Origin: Megalonaias nervosa
Taxonomy: Eukaryota > Mollusca > Bivalvia > Unionida > Unionidae
DNA length: 64,000 bases
Direction of reading: 5' to 3'
NCBI GenBank assembly: GCA_016617855.1
Contig: JAECUM010094028.1
Location: forward strand, 1-64,000
The translations under genes and the position numbers were made by a program. Under the pieces are notes generated by a model, which did not search any database, had not been told where the DNA came from, and saw only the letters and a list, made by a program, of their open reading frames with translations. Of this stretch, positions 13,160 to 27,183 are shown one piece after another. The stretch's first letter is position 1. Every line of letters begins with the position of its first letter.

Positions 13160-13162
13160 TAC

Positions 13163-13921
13163 ATTGACTCGGAGTTGGGTGGGGGGAGGTTGTCACCAGA
13201 AGACTAGTTTTAATATCTAGTCGGTCGCGGATGATAATAGTGCCCATTTGAAAAGTCATCTAATAGTGTTTGGTTTGTTTCAAATAATCAAATAAAAACA
13301 TTCAATTTCCCTTTCACATCGGCTAGTTAACAATCTTATCGCTGGTGAATATCAGAGACGGTTTCAACGCTCAGCAGTTGAACTGAAGAAATGGTCTCAT
13401 CTTGAATCACAGTAAATTCTTTTTGACGTAGAGATTCACTCCCTTCATGGGACTCTTGTTTATATAAATAATCTGATGTTGGTTGGTGGGTTACATAAAA
13501 TAAATTACTGGATAAATAGTCAAATGGCGCCCCAGTTTCTGACAACAGAGCTTACCTATAGTATTCTAAACAAGTATATCGCACATCTATATGAAAATGT
13601 ATAGTATCAGCTACAAGACCAATCTAACAAAAAAATGAAAGAAATAATTAAATTTCCTATTCGGCAAAGGCAATTATAATAACATATGCATTGTTCTTCT
13701 GTTACATTTTGTCCTCCAACATGACAGATCGCGACAATGGAAAAAGACAATTGTTGTGAAAAGGATCACTACAATTTCTCTCTTACAAAATCGACTTCCT
13801 CCAGGAAAAAAGATTGATTCTTTATTATAGCTAGGTTATTTCAGAATGCAGAACCACATCATGAACCGCGCCACCCTACCACCTCCCCCTGTTTCCAAGT
13901 CTATTGTAATGTGAGTGAGTG
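13163..13921. other. Non-coding, nothing recognised
   Basis: Only short frames without recognisable motifs. No repeat of the main families is seen. Confidence 0.4.
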
Positions 13922-14226
13922 ACTTTGGATTTTTAATGGAGCTTTAACAATTTTCTAGTCATATCGTTACGATGTCTGCAGTGTGTCAGTTTATTGTGGT
14001 GTCTAGCACTGGGACATCATTCCGCAGACATGTATCATCATGTCCCACCCAGTCACATTATCCTGACACCATGCCGACCAGTCCTAACACTGACCTCTTA
14101 ATGCTGTGCCCCAAGCGAGGCAGCTGCTAGAACAATTTTTATAAGTATTTAGAATAACTTGGGGTTCGAACCCGCGAAATCCTGCTTCCGAGGCCGACAC
14201 TCTAACCACTTAGGGCACGGGAGTGG
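13922..14226 (-). mobile_element. SINE-A copy, minus
   Basis: Read on the minus strand it starts with the head near 14,226 ('ctaaccacttagggcacggg' on plus) and ends at 'tttggatttttaatggagc'. Box B is recognisable as 'ggggttcgaacccgcg' on plus. It is moderately diverged. Confidence 0.85.
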
Positions 14227-15036
14227 TATGTATTGTAAACTACTTTGAGGAAACCCCGGACGAGGTTGGTTAATGTTGAAATACTGGGGACGGGGCTCTG
14301 GTTGTGGAGTTACGTGGTACATTTACCTCACGAAAAATATATTACTGCTATTCAAGTTTTAATCACCAGTAAAATCCTTATCATTGTCGATTTTCGACAT
14401 AATTTTCAAATTTAAATGAGTTTTGAGGGAAGAGGCAGTTGTTAGCCTTCAGCCGCTTAGACAATGTCATTTAGTTGGGCATTGCACTGATATTGGCGTA
14501 CAGCAATTGTATGACGGAAACCATATGACTGATGGATGGAATGAACGTTAGCACATTCTAGTTTATGCAGTACCGAGTAAGATTAGGTTAAAAAAATGCA
14601 AGTTTAATGAGCAGTTGTGCGAGTCTGTACCATATCTTCTTTGAATGCAGTTCGAGAGAAGTTTAAAGGCCCGGATGACTGCATCGATGTTTGTTGTATC
14701 TGTAATCTTTTTTTTTTTTTTTCATAATCTCATAGACCAGCCATACGTTTTTCACCACTTCTGAATGGTACTTTGATTGAACTTTATATCTCTATGTATC
14801 TTTCAATTTCTTCTAAAACCCGTCATCTTTCAGAAGTTTTGAAGCTTCTAATACTGCTACGTATTGTGCTTCTCCCATTTCTGCTAATAACTCAAGACTT
14901 TCTGCTCGTTCGCAACTGTTAAATGGTTATATCTATTCTAGTTCACGGGTACATACCTTTTATTCTCTTTTGCTTCAAAATCTTTTCAACTTTGCATACG
15001 TCATCCTACTTTCTATATAGTAGTAAATTTTGCATG
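14227..15036. other. Non-coding, nothing recognised
   Basis: No gene or listed repeat is recognised apart from a poly-T run at about 14,708. Confidence 0.4.
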
Positions 15037-15208
15037 TTGCTGCTGCTGTTGTAGGGTTTAACGCCATCTTTCAGCACATGACAGGCTATACATGGCGGCC
15101 AGTATTAATGGTGGAGGAAGAACCCGGGAAAACCCCGGAAAGAACCACTAACCCAAGAAGACCTACTGGCAAGCTTTCTCACATACCCACATTGGCCGAA
15201 TCCGAATT
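15037..15208 (-). mobile_element. SINE-B fragment, minus
   Basis: On plus it runs from the reversed AAC-type tail ('tgctgctgctgttgtagg') through 'gccatctttcagcacatg' to 'acattggccgaatccgaa', so the 5' tRNA head is truncated. The short plus-strand frame across it is not a gene. Confidence 0.8.
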
Positions 15209-15707
15209 TTGCATGTAAAACATGTTCTAGATATCTTCTTAAGTCTTCCAATTTGTATAGTACTTTTTACCTATTACTGCCTGGTTTATTTGGAATATTT
15301 CTTCCTTGATTTTAATATGATAGCCATTTACAATTTTGGTGGGGTATTTTGAAATCTTAATGTTATACCAATTCTTTATTTAGTTCTTTCACTGTATCGT
15401 CTGAAAACAAGAAGTAGATTGATCCATACTCTAAACAGAGTTCGTCCTTCGCTCGCTATAACTGGAGTCATGTCTATCTTTGGTAAACCGTTAACCCCTT
15501 TTCTGGTTTCGTTTTGAGTGAAATACTTTCATATTCTCGTTTGAGTGATCTGCAAAATCTATCCATTGCTGGTGCCTTTTCATGGAGTAAGTTGAGAAAA
15601 CTCAATTATTTTCCCCTAGTACAACAAATCATGGACTATTTTCTTGTAAAATTCTCCCTTTATCAAATAATATAATTTAATTTCCCACTTTCTTTCTAAA
15701 CCCATGC

Positions 15708-15791
<84 letters not shown>

Positions 15792-18700
15792 CTATCACGA
15801 CGTACAAAATATCCATCGCTATATGTTTGATCTGCTTTTATTTCAACAATAACTGCTTGCCTTCATAATCCACACTGCGCCTCTTCTCGCTTTCATGCAT
15901 AACATGGGTAAATTCTTCCAATTCAGCATATTTTATTTTGTTCCTTTGAGTTTCTTTCAATTGATAATTGTCTAGACGACTGTATTTTTAGGATTGTAGT
16001 AAATGTGCCTTTAATACTAACAGTTGTCATCCATTTAAAACGGTCATAAAATATGCCGACTACTTTGCGCTTGGTAAATTGTCTATTGGGATGATCAACA
16101 AATCAGCAAGGGCATCCATAGCCAACTAAAACACTTATTTTCTATTTTCAACAATCTGCATATTTTCAATCCTTTCAAACATAAGAATGATCAATGCCAA
16201 ATTTTACCATTTTGTTGATTTTTTAGTATCACAACTATAGCATTTTATTATCTCCGTTTAAGTTGGTGGTCACGTTTCCAACTATCACATTAGTATCATG
16301 TGTTTCAGTAGTAAGATGAAAGAATTCTAACCCACATAACTTAAACCCAGTAGTAAAGAAAATGATTAATTAGTACGTGTTCCATAAATGGTGGTTAGCA
16401 ATATGCAGTAGTAAAGAAAGTAATGCAGCAGTGAATGTGATTTTTGGGGGGTCTTTTTGGATGCAGTAGTTAGAAAAGTGGTCCAGCTATGCTCTCGTGT
16501 AGGGGTATGTGGGATTGTTTCAATGCATTAGTAGTGAGCAGATGGCTAATGACAGAGCTGGAACTTGAATTAAATATATTTAATTTGTTCTGCATGGGCT
16601 TTGCCTAAACCAAAATAGTCCATACAATTTTGAATGTATCTAGCGATCTAGGTTTCCCACCACTCATTCTTTCTGCATCCTCTTCCAAATTAAAATATGT
16701 GCAAAGTTTGATGTCTTGTGAGCTGGTAATGTACTGCAATTTGTGTTGAATTCTATCGATATAAAGATTTAATTCTGAGCATGCAAGATGTTTTTTACAA
16801 TACAAACCACAACAACTGCAATTTTATTTACGTGTAGCTAGGAATACAGCTTTGTGAATTCTATCAATTAAGGTCACTGATATATTTAGATGACTATCAT
16901 ATATTGTGCTAAATAGCATTCAAAATAATAGAAAAAAAGTCTGCAGCAAAATTTAAAACTGCCAAATACAGGACTAACATTAGTTAAAAATACACCAGGA
17001 AACAAATCTTTCTATGGTAAAAACTTTCTCATATACACCCAATTATTTAAATAATGACTTATTCAAAGCATCCAGATTTGTTTATCTTTAATCCTTTATT
17101 TGTTCATTTATACTCCAACAGAGGATGCTATGGACAACTCAGTGTGAAACTGTGGCTGAGTACTGTATACTGACTTTACAAGTAGGAGTCCAACAGCAAT
17201 CTGAACAGACCGAGAACTACTGTCACATAGTGCACTGGGTTTATGCAGTTTGTAAGCATAATCAACAGAACAAATAAACTTTGTTCTTCCAGTACATTAT
17301 GTTGTCTACAGTTGGACCAGACTGATAAGTAAGTAAATGAAGTATTGAAGTATTGAAAAAGAATTCATTCATATTACCATACTGAAAACAAGTCTTGGAT
17401 ACTGTAAAAGTTAGGAGACCATTCATCATCATCACAGATAATGAGTTCCTGTTCTATAAATGTTAGGACACAAAATCATATTTAATTTTCTCATCTACTA
17501 GAAGTTTTGGGACACTTGTTAGCATTTTATTTCAACTTAACAAATGGCACATTGTACTGATTGCAACTTTTGAGTTCCTGACATTCCAGTTGTCAAGAAC
17601 GAGACTAAAACCATTACTGAATACATTGGATTGTTATAAATTTGGCCGATATAAAATCATCTGACAAATCAACAAAGATATTTTCTTCTTATTTCTATTC
17701 CAAATGCATGTAATTTTGGTGGACAATGACAAATACATAGTATTATCACAATGTTGCACCCACATAAAAAATTACCTCTGCCTTTTAACACCAGCTTAAT
17801 ATTGTCAGCTTGCACATTATTATATTAAAACTGTTCCTAGTAGCCGGAATAATAATTCTACTTAACTGATTAAGTATGCATACCTTGGTCAACAGCATAT
17901 GATTGGTAAATATTGATATTCTGGAGCCAGTCATTGCAATCATGGGCCATACATTATCCCTCAAAATCTCATTGTTTTTTAAAAATGTTAATTTTTTGGG
18001 ATTAATGTTGTAAAATAAAAGGGTGGGTTGGTTACAACCTGAGGAAATTCCCTTCTTTCTCAAGCCATTTTCAATGTGCAAACATTTAATTGGTTTGTAT
18101 TGCTGCCATAAAAACAAACATTACTACACAACAAACATAATGATAATAATATAAATGAATGTGGAATAGCTAGAACACTGAAATTACATTTTGTATCAAG
18201 TACATTAAACAAAACCAAAATGGCTTCATAAGACATCCTTGATCAGCATGTTCTTTAATGAATACATGATGGTTACATTATGTAAGTCATATGCTAAACA
18301 TATTTATTTAAATACTGATTGAGCATGATGTCTTCATATAGATCACACCACTTTGTACAATTGCTTATATCAATGAAAAATAAAATAGAAATACCTGCTT
18401 ATCATATGAAGCAATCAAAGTTAACAAAACAGCAATGGAAATATGGTTAAAATGTAATCTGAAAAAAAGAATGAGAAATCAAAATGCAGCAATCTTGTTG
18501 CTTATGTCTGAATTTTTTTTCTGTCTGTAGGAACTGGCAAACTGAAGAAAGTTAAATTTTTTGACATGCATATGACTTCAGACACAAAAAATAATAACTA
18601 TTTGACCCAGTCCAAAAACTTGCAAATCTATTATGGTACAACCAAAATAAATTTTTATAGAATTGCATACTACATAAGTATAGTGATGTACATAAACGAA

Positions 18701-19239
18701 TAACAGCAGTGTGTCTTGTACCAGCCACATTTGCATATATGTCTGTACATGCTTAAGTAATTTGGCCTAATTACTTGTGAAGAAAAGCTGCCAACCCTTT
18801 TATCCTTTTATTTAAACACTGACACACACTTTCCAATGTCAAATATATTGCACAAAAGGAACTGATAACATTCGCTAATAACAGGCTAAATGGCTGAAGA
18901 TAAGACAACTTCTGTATAAAAATTTTTTGTCAATTTTTGTATGTTAAGCAAGCAATGTCCCAAGATAAGCCCCTGCCCCTCTCCTTGAACATTTCAAGGA
19001 ATTTAAGGACACTAGCCCCCTGCACTTATCAAGGGAGAAATCATTAAACTGGGCCTTCCCTACCTTCCTTCATTTTAATTTGACAACAGACCCAAGTTAC
19101 TAGTGTCTCTCATCTGTTTTATATAACTTAACACCTGACCATTTCACCAAGCAACATTATGCACTTGAATAGAAGGACAGATTTCAATGTTTTGTTAAGA
19201 CTGACAAATATCCAAATCCAACCTGAATACATTCAGTGA

Positions 19240-19240
<1 letters not shown>
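15209..19240. other. 4-kb AT-rich non-coding stretch with (TG)n(TA)n
   Basis: No gene recognised. A compound (TG)n(TA)n microsatellite sits at about 15,715-15,789. The remainder is AT-rich with frequent short poly-A and poly-T runs and no domain-bearing frame. It could be intronic or the 3' flank of the palmitoyltransferase gene, but nothing in the sequence shows that. Confidence 0.4.
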
Positions 19241-21110
<1,870 letters not shown>

Positions 21111-21529
21111 TGGATGACTAATAGTATATTCAGGGTCATAGTATACCTTATGGCCAGGAATATAAAAATGCACAAAGCATTAAAAGCTGAATTAAAATTG
21201 TTTAAAATGTACAAACATGAATCCAACACATACATTATAATGCTAATGACTATATAATGTTATAAAGTGATGTTGAAATTAGTTTGAAGTCTTCATAAAT
21301 ATACCCATGTTCATAATAAATCAATAGAAATATTCTTCTGAATAAACTGTCATAAAGACAAACTGAATTGACAAAATTCATCTTAACCATAAAATGATAA
21401 AGTGTCATGATTAATCAGACACAGGATGCACAGCAAGCAATACAAAAACAGCAGAATCTTTACACAATTTTAAGTTCAAGCAAGAATACCATGAACAGTA
21501 CATAAACCATATTTTTTCTGAGCAATCTT

Positions 21530-22880
21530 AACCTTTGCCCTATTGACCCAACGATAAATAGGCTTCTTCCTTGCCATAAATGAAAGCCATTAATAAAGTC
21601 TGGGACAGGTATATGATGTAGAACTGTCTTTTAGCAGAAATAGTGTTCTTTCTTTCAGTCAATGATCCTGACCTTTGACCTTACATTCAATATCCTTCTT
21701 CCTTATCCCAAGTGCAAGCCTTTTGCAAAGTTTGGTTAAGGCATTATTGTGTGGAAATCATTACTTTTTATTATTTCAGTCACAGCGACCCTGATGTTTG
21801 ACTTTTTGACTACAAAATAACACAATTCTTCTTTACATCAACTGCAAGTTATACACAAAGTTTGGTAAATGTAGGTGTTGGAGAACTCCAGTTAATGTAT
21901 GGAAACAATAAGTGATCTTGTCCTCTGATGTTTTTAGCCCCAAATCAAAAGGTTTCTTCCTTAGTCCAAGTAGAACTGCAGATGGTGTAGAACTCTAGTA
22001 ATCACGTGGAAACAGTTTTTCTTTTATCAGTCACAGTGACATTGACCTTTGGATCTTGAAATTGATAGGGTTCTTTCCAACCCCAAATGCAAACTATCCA
22101 CAAAGTCTGATTACTGAAGATCAGAACTCAAATTATTGTGCAGAATCCATTTTCCTTCTTTCAGACACAGTGTCCTTGCCATTTGACCTTTTCAGCATGA
22201 AACTCTGAGATTTCTTCCTTGCCCCAAGTGAAAGCTAATTATAAAGTTTGGTAACTCTGTATGCTGGGAAACTGAAGTTACTTTGCAGAACCAAACTGGT
22301 ACGAGATGGCTGGCTTTAAGTACTTCATTACATAATAGTTTTCTCACTGTTATTTTCTCATGGTTATGCTTCCTCTTTATTATGAAATACAACTATTTGC
22401 TTTGTACTATGGAATCTAGAACTGTGTACTTAATAAGATCTTTTAAAGTTACAAAAAAAACTAGTACCACACCCAAACGAAATACAGAACCACAAAGATC
22501 GAACTTTAGGAACTCAAAATGAAAATATATGCTACAGTGACCTTGACCTCTGAATGATGGGCTGGAGGATCAATAGGAAATGCCTCTGCCCAAGTGTAAA
22601 CTAGTTATGAAGTTTGATGAAAAATGAAAATGGGAAATGATTTTATAAGTGGAAACTAAAGAAGCAGAAATGATTTTATCAGCGGAAACTACAGAAGCTT
22701 ACAATATTGGTTCAAATGACATTGACCTTTCACCTCTCAACCTCAGAATCAACAGTGACCAACCCTTGTCCAAAAGTAGTCTGCTTACAAAGTATGATGA
22801 AAATTACACCAAGGAGCTAACCATACTGAAGAAAAACCTGAGTTTCAGCTCCAGTAACCTTGACCTAGTAGCTTCTGCTT
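21530..22880. repeat. Degenerate 'gaccttgacctttgacc' array
   Basis: About eight units of roughly 125 bp, each with 'cagtgacctt(gac)ctttgac', 'ttcttccttgccccaagtg', 'aagctattaacaaagtttggt' and 'tgtggaaac' elements in the same order. The array ends just before the 3' end of the palmitoyltransferase gene. It is non-coding. Confidence 0.7.
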
Positions 22881-22964
22881 CCACCCATGGGTGAGGCACG
22901 TAGGAGGTTTGAGAAAGAAAGGCCACATCAAAAAGGTAGATTGAATAGATAAATCTTGCAAAAC

Positions 22965-22970
22965 TTTATT
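22965..22970 (-). promoter_or_regulatory. AATAAA polyadenylation signal of the DHHC gene
   Basis: On the minus strand AATAAA lies about 20 bases downstream of the stop codon of the palmitoyltransferase frame. The very short 3' UTR this implies is plausible for a retrocopy or a compact gene. Confidence 0.5.
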
Positions 22971-22988
22971 GTCTGAATTGAAACAAGA

Positions 22989-24176
22989 TCACAGATTTTT
23001 TTTGCATGGCCATTGCATTCCATCACCCTTATTTAAAAGAAATGGGACTGGTACCAGAAAGCTTATGAGCCAATATGGTCCAAACACTGACTGAAGATGT
23101 TCTGACACAGTCATATCAACTGTCCTGGTCCGTTTCAAGAATTCATATGCAGTTTGGTTTCTGAATATCAAAAACATCTGCCAAAGAAAGTAATAGGTTG
23201 ATGCAGCAGTGCTTGAAACATGTAAAAACAGAAACATTACTAACAATAACTCAAAAAATGAGGTGTACCCAAATAACACTGACATAAAGGCATAGGGTAA
23301 AAAATATTTATATATCTGAACAGATAAAAAAGGTGCATATGACGAACTGAGATAGAAAATCAAGTGATACAAAGCAAAGGTTCCACCTACAATCCCATAA
23401 AAAGAAAATATGATAAAATATTTTTGATTATAGAAACCAATACAACATGCAGTGAAGTAACAATGGTGGTCCTTTTTCAATGTACACACTCTGCAAACTG
23501 AGCAATGCCTTGTTCGTAGTGGAACATGTATATTACAATGTTTGCATTTTGTCCAGTCTGAGGGCACATCATGCTGCTGCTGGAAGTCATTCCCTGCTCT
23601 GAATGGAAGTCCAGTCAAACGATCTGATGAAAAGTGGGATTTCTTCTGATGTGTCAGAATCAACAGATAATTTATTATTATACTGACATAGATATAATAT
23701 GATACAAGTGTTTTAAAACTACTATTGTTATCATAATATTGTTCCATATAAGGCAATGTTAAGTAAATCTCCATCAGAAAAACAGCAGAACAAAACATTA
23801 ATATGTAGATAACTCCAACCAAATGCATAAGAGATACCAAAGATCGACTGTGTGTGGCAATAAAGCCTCTGTGTTCAGAACCATCATGGTTTGTGCTGAT
23901 CTTCATCCAACCCATTGTTAGGAGAGGTATTTCTTCAAATAAAAGACTGAAAAAAATTATAAAAATAAAAAAAATAAGTGAATAAATAAAAGAAACACAG
24001 AGAAAAAATAAATTTGTGTTTGTATTTGTTAAATACTTCTGCACCTCACTGTAGACCAAAAAAAATCCAAGTTCCCAAAACTTCAAAAATAGACAAAGTA
24101 GAAAAATTGCAATAATGGCATGGAAATCTAATGCAGCCATCCATTTATGCATTGAAATATGGAAACCAAATTTCAT
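22989..24176 (-). CDS. DHHC-type palmitoyltransferase, ZDHHC24-like
   Basis: Uninterrupted 395-codon frame of an integral-membrane protein S-acyltransferase, which would attach palmitate to cysteines of target proteins at Golgi or other endomembranes. A Cys-rich domain spans about residues 211-254 (CKHC, RHCSVCRVC), and the catalytic DHHC is at 236-239 in the context KKDHHCYFTACCIG. The Tyr after DHHC and this spacing recall the ZDHHC24 group rather than the usual DHHCPW type. Hydrophobic segments at about 18-42, 56-80, 117-140, 157-175, 254-275 and 290-320 flank it. The first ~87 residues are very Phe/Ile-rich. Met88 or Met91 would give a protein of about 305 residues, closer to the family's usual length, so the true start is uncertain. 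There is no intron in the frame, and an AATAAA follows closely. Confidence 0.85.
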   Translation of the reverse strand: MKFGFHISMHKWMAALDFHAIIAIFLLCLFLKFWELGFFLVYSEVQKYLTNTNTNLFFLCVSFIYSLIFFIFIIFFSLLFEEIPLLTMGWMKISTNHDGSEHRGFIATHSRSLVSLMHLVGVIYILMFCSAVFLMEIYLTLPYMEQYYDNNSSFKTLVSYYIYVSIIINYLLILTHQKKSHFSSDRLTGLPFRAGNDFQQQHDVPSDWTKCKHCNIHVPLRTRHCSVCRVCTLKKDHHCYFTACCIGFYNQKYFIIFSFYGIVGGTFALYHLIFYLSSSYAPFLSVQIYKYFLPYAFMSVLFGYTSFFELLLVMFLFLHVSSTAASTYYFLWQMFLIFRNQTAYEFLKRTRTVDMTVSEHLQSVFGPYWLISFLVPVPFLLNKGDGMQWPCKKNL

Positions 24177-24821
24177 TTGTTAACTTTATGTGGTTTTTAT
24201 TATAGTCTGTTTGATTCCTAATATAAATTCATTATTTTCATGTTTACTCACAATCCACTAACTTCAGCAAAGTCTCAATTACCACAAAATTTGGTGGCAA
24301 AAGAAGTTTAGAAATTTTTCATGCACTAACCAATTTTCATTCTTAACTCAACTGATAAAAAGTGTTGCCTGAAACCAGGGGCTGAATAAACTTCTGACAC
24401 AGCTAAATTTCACCTGATACAGGTGTAAATGATACAGTTCAATAACCTACACCTGGAACTGACCTCAAATGAGGACACATCAGAATTAGGAACTGGTCAT
24501 GCAGTTGTCAAGGGCAACTAGAGTATAGGCAGAAATTTGTAATTTGCAAAAATACATCGTTCTCCTTTATGACCAATATTTATTGTATTCACATATATTG
24601 ATTTATATATGTACAGAATATACTCATAAATCTAATCCAACTGCAAACGATATAGACCTTTATCTGATCTTGCATAATGTGCCAATATATCAGGGTCTAT
24701 GTTATTTGTTCTACTGATTGCTCCTAACAAAGTATATAATACTATGATATAATTATCCTTTACTATTTTGAAATAACCCTCAAAAATACAGGAATGCCAT
24801 GAAACTTCCTCATATACCCAC
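24177..24821. other. Upstream flank of the DHHC gene, nothing recognised
   Basis: AT-rich sequence without a listed repeat. A 5' untranslated exon or promoter may lie here, but I see no decisive element. Confidence 0.4.
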
Positions 24822-25072
24822 CTGGGGCCCCCATGGGGGCAAGTGGTCTAATGCACTTGCCTTTAACGATCACTGCCATCTCACCTCTGTCTGTGTGGAT
24901 TCAAGTCTTGAGCTTGGCCAATGTGGGTATGTGAGAAAGCTTGCCAGTAGGTTCCTGTGGATTGGTGGTTCTTACTTTGGGTTTTCCCATGTTCTTCCTC
25001 CACTATTTATACTGGATGCCATGTATAGCCTATCTTGCAATAAAAAATAGCATTAAACTCAAAACAACAACA
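24822..25072 (+). mobile_element. SINE-B copy
   Basis: It starts 'ctggggcccccatgggggc', contains 'aatgtgggtatgtgagaaag' and 'ttcttcctccactatttat' typical of the family, and ends 'agcattaaactcaaaacaac'. It is diverged, and box B is degenerate. Confidence 0.85.
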
Positions 25073-25855
25073 TATCCAACTGACCATGACACTAAGTTAC
25101 ATGCTGCTAAAAGTGGTTTATACTAGCTGTTGAGAGAAGATGGAATGACCTACTTATAAAAGAGGGTACAAACCAATAAGTAAAATAAAAAAACAAAACA
25201 AATAAAACTCTTGATTAAATAATGGTAAAAGTTAAAACATTTTTGCTGGTTACATATTCCAAGTGAACTGATAGTAAAATACTTGGTTTTGATACAGCTT
25301 GAAAAATGAAGTAATCAAAGGAATTAAACAAAAAAAATTGTGTTAACATGGGTTCTGCAAAGTTTAAAAAGTTCAAAAATGTATTAGAGACTGAAAAATT
25401 GCCATAGTCTAATCAGGTCATCTACAAGTGAACTCAAATATGCCTAACAAATTTTATACATCTACCTCTAGTGGATTTTTTTTATTGTAGTAACATGGTT
25501 TCTGGAAAAAAAGGTCCAAAAAATTAAAATGATGTATATATAAAATTGAACAAGAGTCCCTCAAAGGAACTGATGCAGAAAGAATTTCCTAGAATTCAGG
25601 ATGTGTTTCTCTTTCTTTATACTGCTGCATGCTGAATCATCTCTACCATTCTTCAGCTATAATAAGTTGTTCAAATTAGCTGATGTGGTGGACAGATTAG
25701 CACCACTTTCATTTGGTAGGAAAAGAGATAACAGCTACCTAAGTGGCTATATTGAGGGTCAATTTGCATCATTTAGGACCAACAGACACTGTAAGAACTC
25801 CTCTGATGAAAACTCCCATACAAAATCACTTTCCATTTAAAAGCAATAACAATAA
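25073..25855. other. Non-coding, nothing recognised
   Basis: No domain-bearing frame. The 25,601-25,840 frame shows no motif and runs into the start of the next repeat array. Confidence 0.4.
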
Positions 25856-25859
25856 AACA

Positions 25860-26645
25860 ATAACAGGATTTTCAAGATGGCTACAATGGTGGCCATATTT
25901 GGGCATCATCTAAGCACCATTTTAATTTAAGACCAACACGACATTTGTTAAGAAGTCTTCTGGTGAAAATCCCATGTTAACAGGACTTTCTGTTCTGGAG
26001 GAATAACAAAAAGATTTTCAAGATGGTTGCAATTATGCTCACATTGGATATCAGATGTGCACCATTTCCACCAAACATCATGAGAAGTCTTCTAATGAAA
26101 GTACAACTCCAATATGACCAGTCATCAAGGAAAAATAGTGACAGCATGATTTCCATTGTAACATACATATTGGGAGTCAGACTGGCACTATTTTCATTTA
26201 CAACCAACAAGATTTTTAAGATGGCTACTGTAGTGGCCATATTGGATGTCAGACTCTCAACATTTTCATTCAAGATCAACTAGACAGAGAAAACCCCATG
26301 ATGAGGGGAACATTCATTCCGGAGAAGTAGCAGTAACAAGATTTTCAAGATGGCTGACACTGTGATGGCCACTGGAAGTCAGATTGGAACAATTTTCACT
26401 CAAAACCAACAAGTCATCATAAGAGGCCTTTTTATGAATATCCCATGTTGCTACATCCATCCATTCAGGAGGAGTAGTGATAACATTTTCAAGATGGCTG
26501 TTGTGGTGGCCATATTGGATGTCAGAGCATCATCATTTTCATTTAGGACCCTCTAGAACATGGGATGAATCTGGTATAAAGTTTCATGTCAATCCTCCTA
26601 GTAGTTCAGGAGAAGTAGTGATAAACACTTGTTCTAATGGATAAA
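25860..26645 (+). repeat. Degenerate 'ttttcaagatggc' array, ~5-6 units
   Basis: Units of about 140 bp each contain 'gattttcaagatggct', 'gtggccatattggatgtcag', 'ttcatttaggaccaac' and 'aagaagtcttctggtgaaaa'. Several short frames cross the array, but none is conserved between units. Confidence 0.75.
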
Positions 26646-26959
26646 CGAAAGACCACTCAAACACTCTTATGGTCCATGACCAGCAGAGCTAAAAACTGCT
26701 GTAATGACCTGAAAATCTGATCAGGTCATCTACCCACGACCATGACAAAATGTGTAAACAACTTTCATGGTTCAAAGTCACCTAGCTTGTGTGCTATAAT
26801 TGCATGAATGGACTAATTGATTTACAGACACTTGGCTGGACATAGCAAAGCAGTGTGACTCCATTTCTGCTATCACAGTCGAGTCATAACCATAGATCAA
26901 AAGTTCATGTAAGTTTATGAATGCATGGATATATTACTGTATGGTAATGACTCCAATCT

Positions 26960-27183
26960 TTCTGGTGCTCACTGTTACGGATCTCCGCTATCTCACCTCT
27001 GCCTGTGTTGGTTCGAGTCTCGGGCTTGGCCAATGTGGGTAAGTGAGAAAGCTTGCAAGTAGCTTCTCGTGGGATGGTGGCTCTTTCTGGGGTTTTCCTG
27101 GGTTCTTCCTCCACCATTTATACTGGCCGCCATGTATAGCCTATCTTGTGCTGAAAAATGGCATTAAACCCTACAACAATAAC
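26960..27183 (+). mobile_element. SINE-B copy, 5' part degraded
   Basis: It is recognisable from 'gctcactgttacggatc' through box B 'ggttcgagtctcgggc' to 'gaaaaatggcattaaaccc' and an AAC/AAT-type tail. The first part of the tRNA head is not evident. Confidence 0.85.
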
